A DNA stretch of 64,000 nucleotides, from NCBI RefSeq assembly GCF_947179165.1, contig NC_077248.1:10227256-10291255 (forward strand), in the 5' to 3' direction. The DNA comes from Solanum dulcamara. Taxonomy: Eukaryota; Streptophyta; Magnoliopsida; Solanales; Solanaceae. A program made the translations under genes and the position numbers. The notes beneath the pieces were generated by a model. It did not search any database and was not told the origin of the DNA. It worked only from the letters and a program-made list of their open reading frames with translations. Shown piece by piece: positions 34,101-45,739 of the stretch. How positions within the stretch are numbered: position 1 is the first letter of the stretch; each line of letters starts with the position of its first letter.

Positions 34101-36880
34101 ATAAAAACAAAGTTTTTCATCCATTCCCAACTCAATATAAATTATTAGGTTTTCAAAAACTCTAACCAAATGAGGCCTTAATGGATTATCGGTTTACCCA
34201 ATAACCCAATATTAAAAAGGAAAACTTATATAAATATATAATATTAAGAAAATATTTACCATCTATAGCAATAAAAAAAATTCACTGAACACTTATAATG
34301 CAGTTTTAATACATATTGCAGATAACTATTTATAAAACATATATAATACAAGTTTTATAGATAGATAATACATTTATCACATATTTTAATAGATTTATAA
34401 TACATTATGTCAATTTCTTACTACACAAACATAATATATATTTTAAAACATTTATAATACATTTATATTGTACGCATAATTCAATTTTAATACAAGTGTA
34501 GATTTATCATAATATTGCTATGTATTGCTATAAATTGTAATAAATAAAAAATATCGCTAAAATCAGTAATTAATTTTTAAAAAACACTCAATTAAGTAAT
34601 TTTTCCCATTAAAAAATCAATATCAAGCCGATAACCTAATATTTTTTATATAAAATCATTAATTAACCATTAATCCAATAGCCCAATAGCAATTAATCAA
34701 TAATACTTTTTTCGATTCGATTATAGATAGTAATGGTAGAAAAAAAACCCTTTTTGAATTTCATTGCAAATGGACACTATTTTCCGTAAATTAATTAGTA
34801 TTTAAAATATATAATGAAAAGAACAAATTGTAAATAAACAAAAAAAATGAAAAAAAAATAAAAGTTTTAAATTTTAAAAAATTCTCTACGTGGATCCAAT
34901 ATGGGAATGACGTGGTGCTGATGTAGTAATAACATAACATATATATAATGCATTTTTCATTGTGAGATTGAGATTATATTCTTAGAGTGATATTTAATTT
35001 ACTTTATATTAAATTAAGAAATTAAATAAAATTTATAAAATTAAAATATTAAAGTAAATTTTGTTACCGAATTCAAAAGTGTTTTGATGTATTTTCTATA
35101 TTAATACCACTAGTTTATATGAGTTTTTGAAGTATTAAAAAAAGGGGAAAGTGGCGGAGGAGGGGGCGACAGGTTAATGAAGAAAACAAAAAAAAGTACA
35201 CACATTTTTAATGAGAAATGGAAAAATAAACTGACGTGGGACTTTTCCTTTTTTTCCCCGTCCCCAGTCCCTACATACTATTATTATTTTGAACTTAACA
35301 TCAAAATTTACATTATCACTTTAATTTTATGATTTATTTATCCTATGGAATAAATTAAATACCACTTAAATGGCTAAGACGGTAAAATAGCTACATATAA
35401 AAAAAATAATTAAAAAAGTGGACCCATCCCTTTTTTCTTTCTTCAAACTCCACACTATATACAAAGTATATTTATCCATCAAATTTTCATTAAATACACA
35501 CATAAAAGTCATAGAAAACCTCAACACTCAAATAAGTTTCTTTACTCTTACACTTTCAATATTCGATTTTTTAAAGAAAGTTTACAATTTCTTGAAAATT
35601 AAAGACTTTATAAATGGAGAAAAAGGAGATTCTATAGGAAAATTTAATTTAAAGAATTGATGGTAAACTGGTAATGACAATGCAAGTCATGAAGGGTAGA
35701 GAAAGAAATTTGTTTTTGTGAAATCATTGCAATACATTTTCTTTTTTCTTGAATTAATTAGGAACTGAAAATTGAGTACTAACATTGACGGCAAGTAATG
35801 GCAGTTCAAGTGATGCTCTATATCGGTCAGTTCGGATCAATTTTAAGTATTATAAATTCGATTTATTAATTTTTGGATTTAAATACGCTAAACTAATAAT
35901 CAAACCAATGAGATATTTATTATCGATTTTCGGTTTATAAATTTTTGGTCTTTAACTATTAGATTTTTGGTTTAACCAATAAGAAAATGCTTTAAAAAAA
36001 TACGACTTCTCCACAATTTTCGAATAACTTAAACATTACTGAAAAAGAAAAAAGATATTCTTAAAAAAAATATTCAAATGCTCATCAGGTTAAGCCCCAA
36101 TTAGGATGAAATAATCTCCTAATTATTTAACACCAAACTCAATTTTTTTTGAGAAAGTGGGTAGGGAGAAGAGGAGACATCAAAAAAGGAGAAAAGAGAA
36201 ATTAAAAAACAGAAAAATCAAACTCATAATTCACAACTCTAGTCGTCGCCTAAATCTTTTTGTCGTCGTTGCAACTTGCAAACTGTAGCCGATATCGTTC
36301 TTAGTTTTTTAGATTTTGAGTTTTGACGTTGTGAACCTAAAGCGACAAAGCCTAAAAGGTAAATACAATGTGAATTGTGAAATAGTGTGAAGTGTAAATT
36401 GTGCAGGGTACTAATAGTATGATATAGTAATTATATATTTACATTTATATTTTTTGTTTGATATTTGTGTATGAGTAAAAATTAAATAGTAAATTATTAT
36501 AGTCTTAGGCTTCATTTGTTTGTACTTAATGGAGGTCTGAATCTTAGTCGTTCAGATTCAGCCCATTAAGTGTGTTTGATTTTTAGGTTTGAATCTAAAC
36601 CATTCAAATTCAACTCATTAAGTCCGTTCATTTTTTTTTTTTAAAAAGCCTCTTAATGGATCTGAAAAGATCTGAACGAATCAAATCTGTAGGAGAGTCT
36701 TAACAACATTCAGACTTATTAAATAAGATAAAAAAAATAATGTCTCGCCTCTCTGCTCTTTGCACGACTTTGCTCACTGCTAGATACTTTCTTCATCTCT
36801 TTTCTCAATCAAACACTAATTTTATCCTCTTGAACCGGTAAGTTTTCATAGTCTTTACAAATATTTTTTTTGAATATTAA
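34100..36880. other. Very AT-rich intergenic stretch with decayed MITE-like pieces
   Basis: No supported gene. Pieces at 34180-34720 and 35820-36060 carry TCGGTTT/AACCAATA motifs like decayed hAT elements. 36510-36700 has CTTCATTTGTTTG and repeated AGATTCA/TGAATCT motifs of another MITE type. 34250-34560 is dominated by TATTTATAATACAT-like runs. Confidence 0.4.
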
Positions 36881-36886
36881 CATTTT

Positions 36887-37693
36887 TTATGGAATGTATT
36901 GAAGTTTGTAATTCATAGTCTTTACAAGTAATTCAGAATATTTTTTAAACCCCTTTTCGCGATATTGCTGCTGCAGGAGTATATTAGCGGGTGGGAATGT
37001 GGAGTATGTTTTTTCAAGTTTATCTTGCTCAGTGATTTCTTCTCCGCATAAATTTAACTGAGCTATAATTCTAAATAAGACAAAATTATATTTAATTATA
37101 TTTTTAAAATCCATTAATCTGAGATTTAGCCAATCTGACATGCTTGTGGAAGCATAACCAACTTTAGGTGGTCATATCTTTCTTTTAAATTTTTCCACAG
37201 TTTAAGGAGGTCTTTTAATGTGAGATATTGTAATTTTAACTCCTCGTCAAGATGGTGGTGGAGAAATGTCATGACTTTGGTATGATCTTGACTAGATGCC
37301 GTATTGTCATCTTTGATGGTGTCTGCCAGACCCATTGATTCTAGATGTATTTCGGCATCTAGTGTCTATGATGAGTAGATTTTTCCAGAAATATCAAGAG
37401 CAATAAATTCAAGTTTTGAGATATTAGACATTTTAAGAAAATAAAATTCTTACCTCTTTTTGTTACATTCTTAAAAATATAGCTCAAAGCAATGGAGGCT
37501 CGTGTTGGTAATGTGTTATAAAATAAATTAACTTCACAAAATAAGAATGAGAAAGTAAAGAGGAGAACGAAAGAGAAAGCCGTGTTTGTATTTTTTTATC
37601 TCTATCTTACATTGTAGAGGCAACATTTAAAGAAAAATAGTGGAAAGTGGCCCCATTTACATTAAAAAAATAATATCCACTTGCTCTTAAACA
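36887..37693 (-). mobile_element. 5' end of a Ty1/copia element: short LTR and UBN2-type gag
   Basis: Minus orientation. The LTR is 37693-37514 (180 bp; TGTTTAAGAGC at the start, TTTATAACA at the end), followed by a leader and gag from ATG at about 37432 (MSNISKLEFIALDISG). The gag continues with LKDLLKLWKNLKERYDHLKL and, after a frame break near 37130, NLRLMDFKNIIKYN and LLQQQYREKGFKKYSEL, the conserved UBN2 copia gag pattern. Nothing of pol remains. The LTR ends only 65 bp before the ATG of dioxygenase copy 2 and points away from it. Confidence 0.8.
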
Positions 37694-38969
37694 TTTCCAA
37701 ATTTATTTGCTTAAAAGATGTAAGACTAGCTAAGATTTGCTTCTTACAAAGAAAAACCATGGCTGAAACTCAAGAAACAGTTTCCAAATCAGTACAAGAA
37801 GTAGCAAATAACAATCAAGTTCCAGAAAATTATATTCATGCACAAGGATCAATCAATACCTCTCCTCCCCTGCTGGATGTGCCACAAGTTGATCTTAGCC
37901 TTCTCACATCCCCTGCAAGACAACAAGAGCTCAACAAACTTCAATCAGGTCTCAAGTTTTGTGGCTGCATCCAGGTCTAATTTTTATAATCTTGGAAATG
38001 GATTTTTTTCTTTTTCTTGCTTAGCTTGTTATTGACGGAAAGAAAAGAAATGAGAATCTTAGTAGGTTACCTAAGTTTTCGATTTACCACCTTATAATTA
38101 CCTTCTCCACGGATGGATCTAGGAGGGAGGGGAGGTATTCGCTCTAATCATCTCCGGCAATAAATTACAAGATAATGTTTATATTTACATACATCTACAA
38201 TTTTTGAATCTTTTAAATACAAGAGTAGAGATTGACTTAGCTATTGTTTGGCCTCAAATTTTTAAATATTTTTGGTAAGTTATTTTTGAATGGAGTTTTG
38301 GTGAAATTTCATGCGTTTGACCACAATTTTTCTCAAGAATATTTGACTGTTTCAAAAATATGATTTTGTACTTGTAAATTTTAAAAATTATTAAAAATAT
38401 CCATAAGTTGTATTATTATTTTATAATGAACATGTTTTGTTAAAATAAACTTATAACGCATAATTGACAATAATTAACAACAAAAAAATAATAATACGAC
38501 AAGAGCAATACATTAATCGCATTAAAAATAATTTTTTCTTTTTTCTCAATCTTATCGCTCAAACTATTTTTTGTCGGAGGAAGTAGTAACAAACTATTCT
38601 ATTATTAATAGATAAAGATGTTATTTAATTATATTAGTTGACCACGTTGATTGTGTAAGTTGGTAGATAAATATTAGTGGAAGTCAATAAATGATGAGTG
38701 TTTTTATAAGGAAAAATATAAAAATTTGAGGTAATTTTTAAAATTTTTAAAACTTGCCAGATATTAGTTTTTGGCCCAAGTTCTAGTTTTTTTTAGAACT
38801 TGAAAACTTGGGATGTTTGCCAAATATATTTGTCAAGTAATAACAAATTATATGATCAAACATTAGTTTTCAAGTTTTTGGGAAAAATTAGTTAGTCATT
38901 AGGGGTTCAAAAATTCACCTTGGGATTTCAAGTTTAAGTCTTTTTATTTTTTGAAACTCTTTAACAAAA

Positions 38970-39583
38970 GAGATAAGTGTCAAAAACACACCTTAACTAT
39001 CACCTGTTATTGAGTTTCATACCTAAACTATTGAGAGTGTGAATTTCATACCAAAAATATTACTTATTAGTTTTAAAAAATACATCAGTGGTGTGTATAA
39101 TGCTCTCTCTTTTTTATTTGAAAAAACCCTAACCCACATATCATTGCAAATGAATAAAATATTTTACCTTGACAAAATAAAATAGACTTTTAAAGTATTA
39201 CTATCCCAAGAAAAAAAGAAATTATTTTCTTAAAAAATAGTTATTTTTTTTAAAAATAAAATTTAAAATATTTTTCTCACCCAACTCTACCACCCCTGAT
39301 CTCCCACCCCCACCCCCCGCCCTTATACTTTTTAAAAATTTCTTTTATAATTTTTTTTTGAAAAATTCTGACTTCACCTCCTCCCCCACTCCTTCCTAAA
39401 AAAATTATTTTTTTAATAAAAAAATTCTACCCACCACATCTAACCTCCGCTCCTAATTTTTTTTTTTTTTAAATTTTTCTCGTTTTGTGTTAGATATGTA
39501 CATGTATTTTTTGAAAAATATTTTTTCTACTTGCATATCGAATATAAAAAAATAAAATTTTATTTTAAAAAAAGTCTTATAAC

Positions 39584-39631
<48 letters not shown>

Positions 39632-40077
39632 CAAAACGAGAAAAAAATTAAAAGTGAAGGATTAGGTGGGTAAGAATTTCTTTTAAAATTTTTATAAAAA
39701 AAATTAAAAATTTGGGGTGGGGTGGGGGGTACGGTGAGAGGAAGTGGTGGAGTATGATAAGAAAAATATTTTATATTTTATTCTATTATATAGTTTTTGG
39801 GATAGTAATACTTCAATATTTAATTTTAACTAATATTAATAATTTATTTAATTTTTGTCAAGGTGAAATATTTTGTCTATGTGGAGTGTGATGTGTCAAT
39901 TTTTTTAAAATAAAAGAGAGGATGTAATACATACACTATGATGAAAGTGTAATAAAAGAGAGATGTGTGTTTCTCAAACTAATAAATGATAGTTTAGATA
40001 TGAAACTCACACTCAAAATAGTTTAAGTATGAAATTCAAAAAAATATGACAGTTCAAATGTATTTTTGACATATTTC
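38970..40077. mobile_element. Mutator-like non-autonomous element in intron 1 of dioxygenase copy 2
   Basis: The left part (GTGTCAAAAACACACC..., GAGTTTCATACCTAAACTATTGAG) recurs inverted at the right (...AGTTTAAGTATGAAATTC, ATGTATTTTTGACATA). The inverted arms are over 100 bp. Flanks TTAACAAAA (38961-38969) and TTAATAGAA (40078-40086) may be a worn 9 bp target duplication. Copy 1 has only a 278 bp intron here, which fits an insertion. Confidence 0.6.
39587..39626. repeat. (TA)n microsatellite
   Basis: Twenty TA units inside the Mutator-like element. Confidence 0.92.
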
Positions 40078-42237
40078 TTAATAGAAAGAGGATCCAAAAG
40101 CTAAAGAAAATGAACTTGTGAAAAAGAATGAAGGGCCGATCTAGCTTTCAGGCTATGGGTTCATCATACATACGGAAAAAAAAACCCTACACGAGGCGTA
40201 GGGATAACGACTTCCTTGTCGATGGAAGTTGAATATGTGATGGTGGAAGGCAAAGTTTGGATGCTTACCTTGCCAACACTTATATCCGACTCTACCCAAA
40301 CTTTTCTGGTTCTCTCCAACATTACCCACTTGTCTGACTGTTGTTGAGCAGTTCTACAAAAATCTCAATAAATATTAGATATGAATTATAATTTTAACAT
40401 TGTGATTCAAAAACAAAGTAATGTAAATGAGGCCAAGTTTGAATGTTTGTTTATTTATTATGTCTTAAATTTATATGTTAAATCGACTTCATCTAAGAAA
40501 TATGAATAGTAAAGAAAAAGTGTATCACAAGGGGATGATAGTAAAGTAGTACTAACAGAAACGGACACTAACACAAAATCTATATGCTCTCTGCACTTTT
40601 GGTTGCAATATCCATCTAACATTTATGATATTGGAAATTCAGGTCATAAATACTGGAATGGCAGATTCATTTCTTGACAAAGTGCATGAAATTAGCAAAC
40701 AGTTCTTTGCTCTTCCCACTGAAGAGAAGCTTAAATATGCCAGAACAGTTGATCAGATTGAAGGATACGGAAATGATAAAGTTCTTACAGATAAGCAAAG
40801 GCTTGATTGGTCCGATAGATTGTATCTAAATGTGTTCCCTGAAGATATAAGAAAACTACAGTTCTGGCCCCCAAAACCTGAATGTTTTAGGTACATCTTC
40901 TCTGTTTTTACTCCGAAATGAACAAATTAGACTCATACGGCTAACAAATTACTCCTTGGCAGGGAAATTTTTGAAGAATATGTCAAGATATGAAGTTGTT
41001 GAGTGAGTCCCTCCTAAAGGCCATGGCAGCATCATTGAACGTGGAGGAGAACTGCTTTCTGGACCAGTGTGGAGAACGCGGAACCATGATTGCAAGATTC
41101 AACTTCTATCCTCCGTGTTCAAGGCCTGATGTTGTACTCGGAGTCAAAGAACATGCTGATTCATCGGCCATTACCATCCTGTTGCAAGACAAAGAAGTTG
41201 AAGGGCTTCAGGTTCTCAAAGATGATCAATGGTTCAGAGTGCCTGTTGTCCCGTATGGTTTACTCGTTAATGTTGGAGATCAAGTTGAGGTAAGAAAGAG
41301 TAAACTAAATCATGCTGAAGGGCTTCAAATATGTTGGATTTATTTTTGAGTGATTCAAAATTTAATGCATCTTTTGGTAAGACAAAATTCTTTTATGAAG
41401 AGATGCATCCAACCGTTTTAGGATACATCTCTTCACTGAAAGGTATGATCGCTGGGGAATCTTATTAGTTAGTTAGTTGACTACCTGATCTTTCACATTG
41501 TTGGTAAGAGTTCGATATTCCACCTTGTAATTTCCTTCCCTATTTCCCCTCCCTTATCCCCATTTTTTTTTTGAAAAAAGGTATTATCACTCTGAAGAAG
41601 TATTAATCCCATTGCAGAAAATCTGTACTTGAGATGTACATTATTTGGCTCTTTATGATTTCATCTCCTTCAAATGTCCATTGTCCTTCTTCCCAAATTT
41701 TATAAACGAAGTCAAGAGATATAAGAGTTCGCTGAACTTCTATTTAAGTGTATTTTAGGAGTAGGACGCCGCCACTTTACTATTTGCACTCAGGTGGCAA
41801 TGGAAGTCTACTCTGAAATCAGTGAGTTAACGTGCCTCGAACCTATTTTTCCTATCCAAAGTTCTCTTTCTTCTTTTACAATTAATCGTGGCGACTTGAA
41901 TTGGTTGTTGATTAAATGTTCTTCTTTAGCATTACCATCTCTAATATATTCCAACAAAATGTTGTACACATGTAAAGTTCTCAGAATTGTTGTTCCTTGC
42001 TGCAGATAATGAGCAATGGCATTTTTAAGAGCCTCTTGCACAGGGTGGTGACGAATGCAGAACGAGAAAGAAACACCCTTGCTGTTTTCATTATGCCAGA
42101 TGTAGATGTTGGGATTGGACCAGTGGAGAAGCTTATCAATGAGGAAAGGCCAAGAGCGTACAAGGACGTTAGAAATTATGTTGCACTCTTCTTCCAAAGC
42201 TATCAGCAGGGGAAAAGACCAATAGAAGCAGCAAAGA

Positions 42238-43050
42238 TGTTAGAATATATGAGTCCACCACATGAGTTAGGGGATCAGGTCCCTTGACACAGTCGATCAA
42301 CAGAATATTCAAGTAAGTGCAGAAGGTAAAATGACACACAATATTTACGTGGAAAACATCCTTGTTCAAGGGAGAAAAACCATGACCTGACCCTCAGGAT
42401 TTAGCTGTCAATCTTCACTAAAGTGCAAGAGCAAAGTAAACTATTACAACCTATTGTACCTAGTTACTAACCCTCTTCACCCCTTTGCTTGTAACATCAC
42501 TATTACAAGACTCAAGCCTAAGCAATGTCACTATGGCCCACTACACCACTGCCCCTCAATGATGTAGACTTTTCAAACACACTCCAAAACTAACTCTAGC
42601 AATGAAGTCAAAGTAAAACAATACATTTGCAAATAATGAAGATTCCTTTATACATCAGGAACTGATTTTACAATATTACACATAAGACTCAAACTACAAC
42701 ACAGCTACAACGCAGAGTATCTTGAGCAGCTCTATCAGGTCTCGTGCAACGTTTGTTGAAGTTCTTCTTTTCTTGAGAGAACACCAACACACGTTTTTTG
42801 ATTATCAAATCTTGGAGAGAGAAACTAACTCACTTTGTTGTCCAAGGTTTGAGTATATACCTTGGAGATCCACAACCTAGGATACATTTGATTGGCTTCA
42901 GGTCTGCTGTCTCTGCTAGTTTTGCCAACCACAATAGAGGATGACAGCTTTAGTGCTGGCTAGTCTGCAACTTGACTTGCTCATGGGATCAGGTCGATCA
43001 GGTCCGTGTATCATGTCCTATAGTTTGTTGATCATCAAAACTAGATAACA
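42238..43050. mobile_element. Solo LTR, 813 bp, with 5 bp target duplication, inserted in the last codons of dioxygenase copy 2
   Basis: It starts TGTTAGAATATATG and ends CTAGATAACA, with AAAGA on both sides (42233-42237 and 43051-43055). In the paralog the flanking sequences are contiguous (RPIE... followed by ATGCCAAGAAC...CATTAG), so the boundaries are certain. No internal retroelement sequence remains, as after LTR-LTR recombination. The orientation is probably minus, because the reverse strand reads TGTTATCTAGTTTTGATGATCA, resembling the copia LTR at 53686. Confidence 0.9.
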
Positions 43051-43312
43051 AAAGATATGCCAAGAACTTCATTAGCTGACAACAAAAAGCTCCCTTTCTT
43101 TCTTTTCCATCCAACCCCAGTATGTTAGTTCCTTCTTTTCCTCTATTTGTATTTTACTAGTCGTGGTTGCCTGTGCTGTGCACGAGCCCAACACTAAGAT
43201 CTGCACACGCTCTAATAAATGCAAGCTCTTGAATAGGAGAAAGACAACAGTTTGGTCTAGAACCTATTGTTATTCATTTACAAAATATACTAAATTCACA
43301 ATATTTACCAAA

Positions 43313-43392
43313 GGTACGAGTGAGATTTGCATATGCCTCACCCTACCTAGACCCCCACTTGTGGGATTATACTGGGTATGTTGTTGTTAGTG
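43313..43392 (+). mobile_element. 80 bp RTE/TS-SINE tail insertion with perfect 16 bp target duplication
   Basis: The insert contains CACCCTACCTAGACCCCCAC and TTGTGGGATTATACTGGGTA and ends GTTGTTGTTAGTG, the TTG-type 3' tail. CACAATATTTACCAAA occurs on both sides (43297-43312 and 43393-43408). The paralogous flank of copy 1 (32430-32450) has a single uninterrupted copy, an empty site. Confidence 0.9.
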
Positions 43393-43886
43393 CACAATAT
43401 TTACCAAACAGGATGAACTGAAAGCTGCTTTGCCAAAAGAACAGAATACTTCTCAAACTGGGAGAGTATACATTAACAGTCCATTGCTCCCTTAGCATGT
43501 TCATTCAGTCTTTATCACTCATCAGTCATGACCATCTTTTTCAGCACCGCCTTACCTTTAAGTTATAACCAATATCTGAAAGATCCATTTATCATCTCGC
43601 ATATATCTTAATCTAAACTCCTTGTAGATTCTAATAGTTCTCATGCAGATTTCATTTTAAAAGACTATGATAGAAAAAGGAGTAATATATATATACATAC
43701 CTGTTGAAGATGACTTAAATGATACCTGTGCATGGGACTTTTGAGCATCAACATCAATAACTGTTATAGTAGCAAAGGCCTTTCAAGATTATACTTGCCT
43801 TTTCCTATGTAGGGTGTCAAAGCTTGTTAGTGAGCCTACCAAGGCCCGAAGAACTCAACTAAGATAATACCATTGAAAAATTTACC

Positions 43887-43991
43887 TCTTTTTTTGGTTT
43901 TCTATGCAGTGTCTAGTACCGCAATATTGGAGGCCGACTATTCGGATTCGCACCACATAGGATCCATTCGGGGAAGCGCTCCCTGCCAAGG
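43887..43991 (-). mobile_element. Short SINE insertion absent from the paralogous flank
   Basis: Compared with copy 1 (TTTACCACCTGAATGC, near 32950), copy 2 has about 105 extra bases starting with a T-rich run and ending CCCTGCCAAGG. On the minus strand it contains GGTGCGAATCCG (box B-like) and ends in an A-rich tail, so it reads as a 5'-truncated SINE. Confidence 0.6.
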
Positions 43992-44669
43992 ATGAATGCA
44001 TTAAAAGCTGAAGATTATTCAAGATAATTTCAAAATACTTTTTTGTGAATGCAAATGCATGATGAGATGATTTATGTTTACCAACAATAAAAGCTTAGAA
44101 AGATTCATGTTTCCAGTCCTTTTTAATGATTCAAATGGAACAAAAGTGCAGTTTCAGCGTCGGAACAATCTATAAATCATTACCAGTATCATTTGACGTA
44201 TATAAACTTCTCTATGTTTCCTGCAGAGTTCTTCATCAACACTTGTTATCACTTCAATTCCTGCATCTCTTATTCTACCGACACCAGTTGAAGCGACCCT
44301 AGGATTTGGATCTGTCATCACAATCACCACCTTTATCCATGATTAATAATGCCTCAGTACATGATGAAGTTCTTCATAATGAGTATATGGCTCCAAGCTT
44401 ACTTATACTGTTGCATTTTCTGCTAAATCACCAGCATCTCGAAGTGAGAAAACCTACATGTACACTTTTCATTTGCATAATTAGCACATACATAGTGTCA
44501 AGATCTGCGGCTTCTCAACAAACAAAATTACATATAAATGTGGTTCAACTGATAGCTAACTCAGCACAGACATAATATCAAGTTCCCTGAAATTTTTAAA
44601 TAACCAAAAACAGAACGAACAAATTTCTACTGATATTGATCTCTTCATATCTATTCACGACAAGGAAAA

Positions 44670-45325
44670 TGAATACCAGGACTAGCACCCTAAGAATTAT
44701 TATGGTTTATCAAGAAAAGTACCATTGCAAAGAGTTATTGAATACTTGAATTGTGTTTTATTAATACAATTGAAGTAGTGTTTTTTTTTATTTTCTAACA
44801 AGACGTTACAATGATTTGATATTTTTTTACTCCTTTAAATGAGGACACAGCTTATAGAAAATTTTGAGTACGCCAATATAAGCATACGACAAGATCATTT
44901 TTTCTTGTCAAAAGCCAACCAGATTTTTTGAAGGTATGAGCAACCTGTTACTTCTTTGCCATTTGACACTGTAGGGATCTAAAAGCTTTGCCTTTTGTAT
45001 GATAACGGTTTCAGGGCACCCTTACCAGAATTAAAATCCGCCAAACTAGTGTTAATTGATAGGAAAAAATCGCAAATTACACACACAAGATCACCAATAA
45101 ACAAAACCAAAAGAAATTCAAGTGAATAATTTTTCCAAAGAACGCTTCTCCTTGCTCTTGATAGTGGTACGTAAGTGTGTCAAGTAAGCAAGTTAAAATA
45201 GGTTGTGTTACATAAATAGGCAGATCATTGACCTTCCCAAAAGTTAATTGCATCAATGTGCTTCAGATATCAAGTGCTTAAAGAAAAAAAATAGGGGAAA
45301 TTAAGCGGATAAGCAAACATATATT
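44670..45325. other. Intergenic, nothing recognised
   Basis: AT-rich, no supported ORF or repeat family. Confidence 0.4.
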
Positions 45326-45329
45326 AGTT

Positions 45330-45735
45330 AATTAGCTAATGTAGTTATAGTTTGAATTAATTACGGCTCGCAGCTTAATTTTCACTGTAATTACGTCCCC
45401 TCTCTCCTCTCTCATCGTTTATACATATACAAATACAAATTATATGGTAGATATACAAATACAATTATCCTCTTTCCACTCTCTGCCCTCTGTCGCTCGC
45501 CTCTCTCCTCCCTCTCCCAATCTTGCTTGTCAGATATACAATTACATGTGTATACCTGTTACATATATACAATTATTTGATAGATATACATATACAATTC
45601 GCCTCTCTCCACTCTTTGCCCTCTATCGATCGCCTCTCTCCTCCCTCTCCCAATCTCGGTCGCCTCTCTCATCCCTCTAATTGTAGTTACAAATCGTAAT
45701 TAGCAAACTATAACTATGGAGCATAATTAAATTAT
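45330..45735. mobile_element. Non-autonomous DNA element with CT-rich internal repeats
   Basis: The ends TAGTTATAGTTTGAATTAATTACG and CGTAATTAGCAAACTATAACTA are inverted copies. The interior holds two diverged copies (about 45445-45535 and 45590-45680) of a segment with ATATACAATTAT and CGCCTCTCTCCTCCCTCTCC. ORFs here come only from the CT-rich repeat. The target duplication is not clear. Confidence 0.55.
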
Positions 45736-45739
45736 TTTT

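Larger units (their letters stand above)
37759..42287 (+). pseudogene. 2-oxoglutarate/Fe(II)-dependent dioxygenase, SRG1-like (copy 2, frameshifted, LTR in last exon)
   Basis: Exons by homology to copy 1: 37759-37974, 40643-40890, 40963-41289 and 42006-42287, with all GT..AG sites kept. Exon 3 is 327 nt against 328 in copy 1: one A is missing near 40987-40989 (AAGATATGAAG here, AAGAATATGAAG in copy 1). This shifts the frame and gives a TGA almost at once, well before the Fe-binding core. Beyond it the sequence would still encode EHADSS with the HxD ligands and the distal His in LLHRVV, so decay is recent. The end of exon 4 is replaced by a solo LTR at 42238, which would supply a new 16-residue tail (from MLEYMSPP). 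Intron 1 carries a Mutator-like element. Unless the missing base is a sequence error, this is a pseudogene. Confidence 0.85.

Noticed and set aside
45444..45680. 78-codon Ser/Leu/Pro ORF
   Set aside because: Generated by duplicated CT-rich sequence inside a non-autonomous DNA element.
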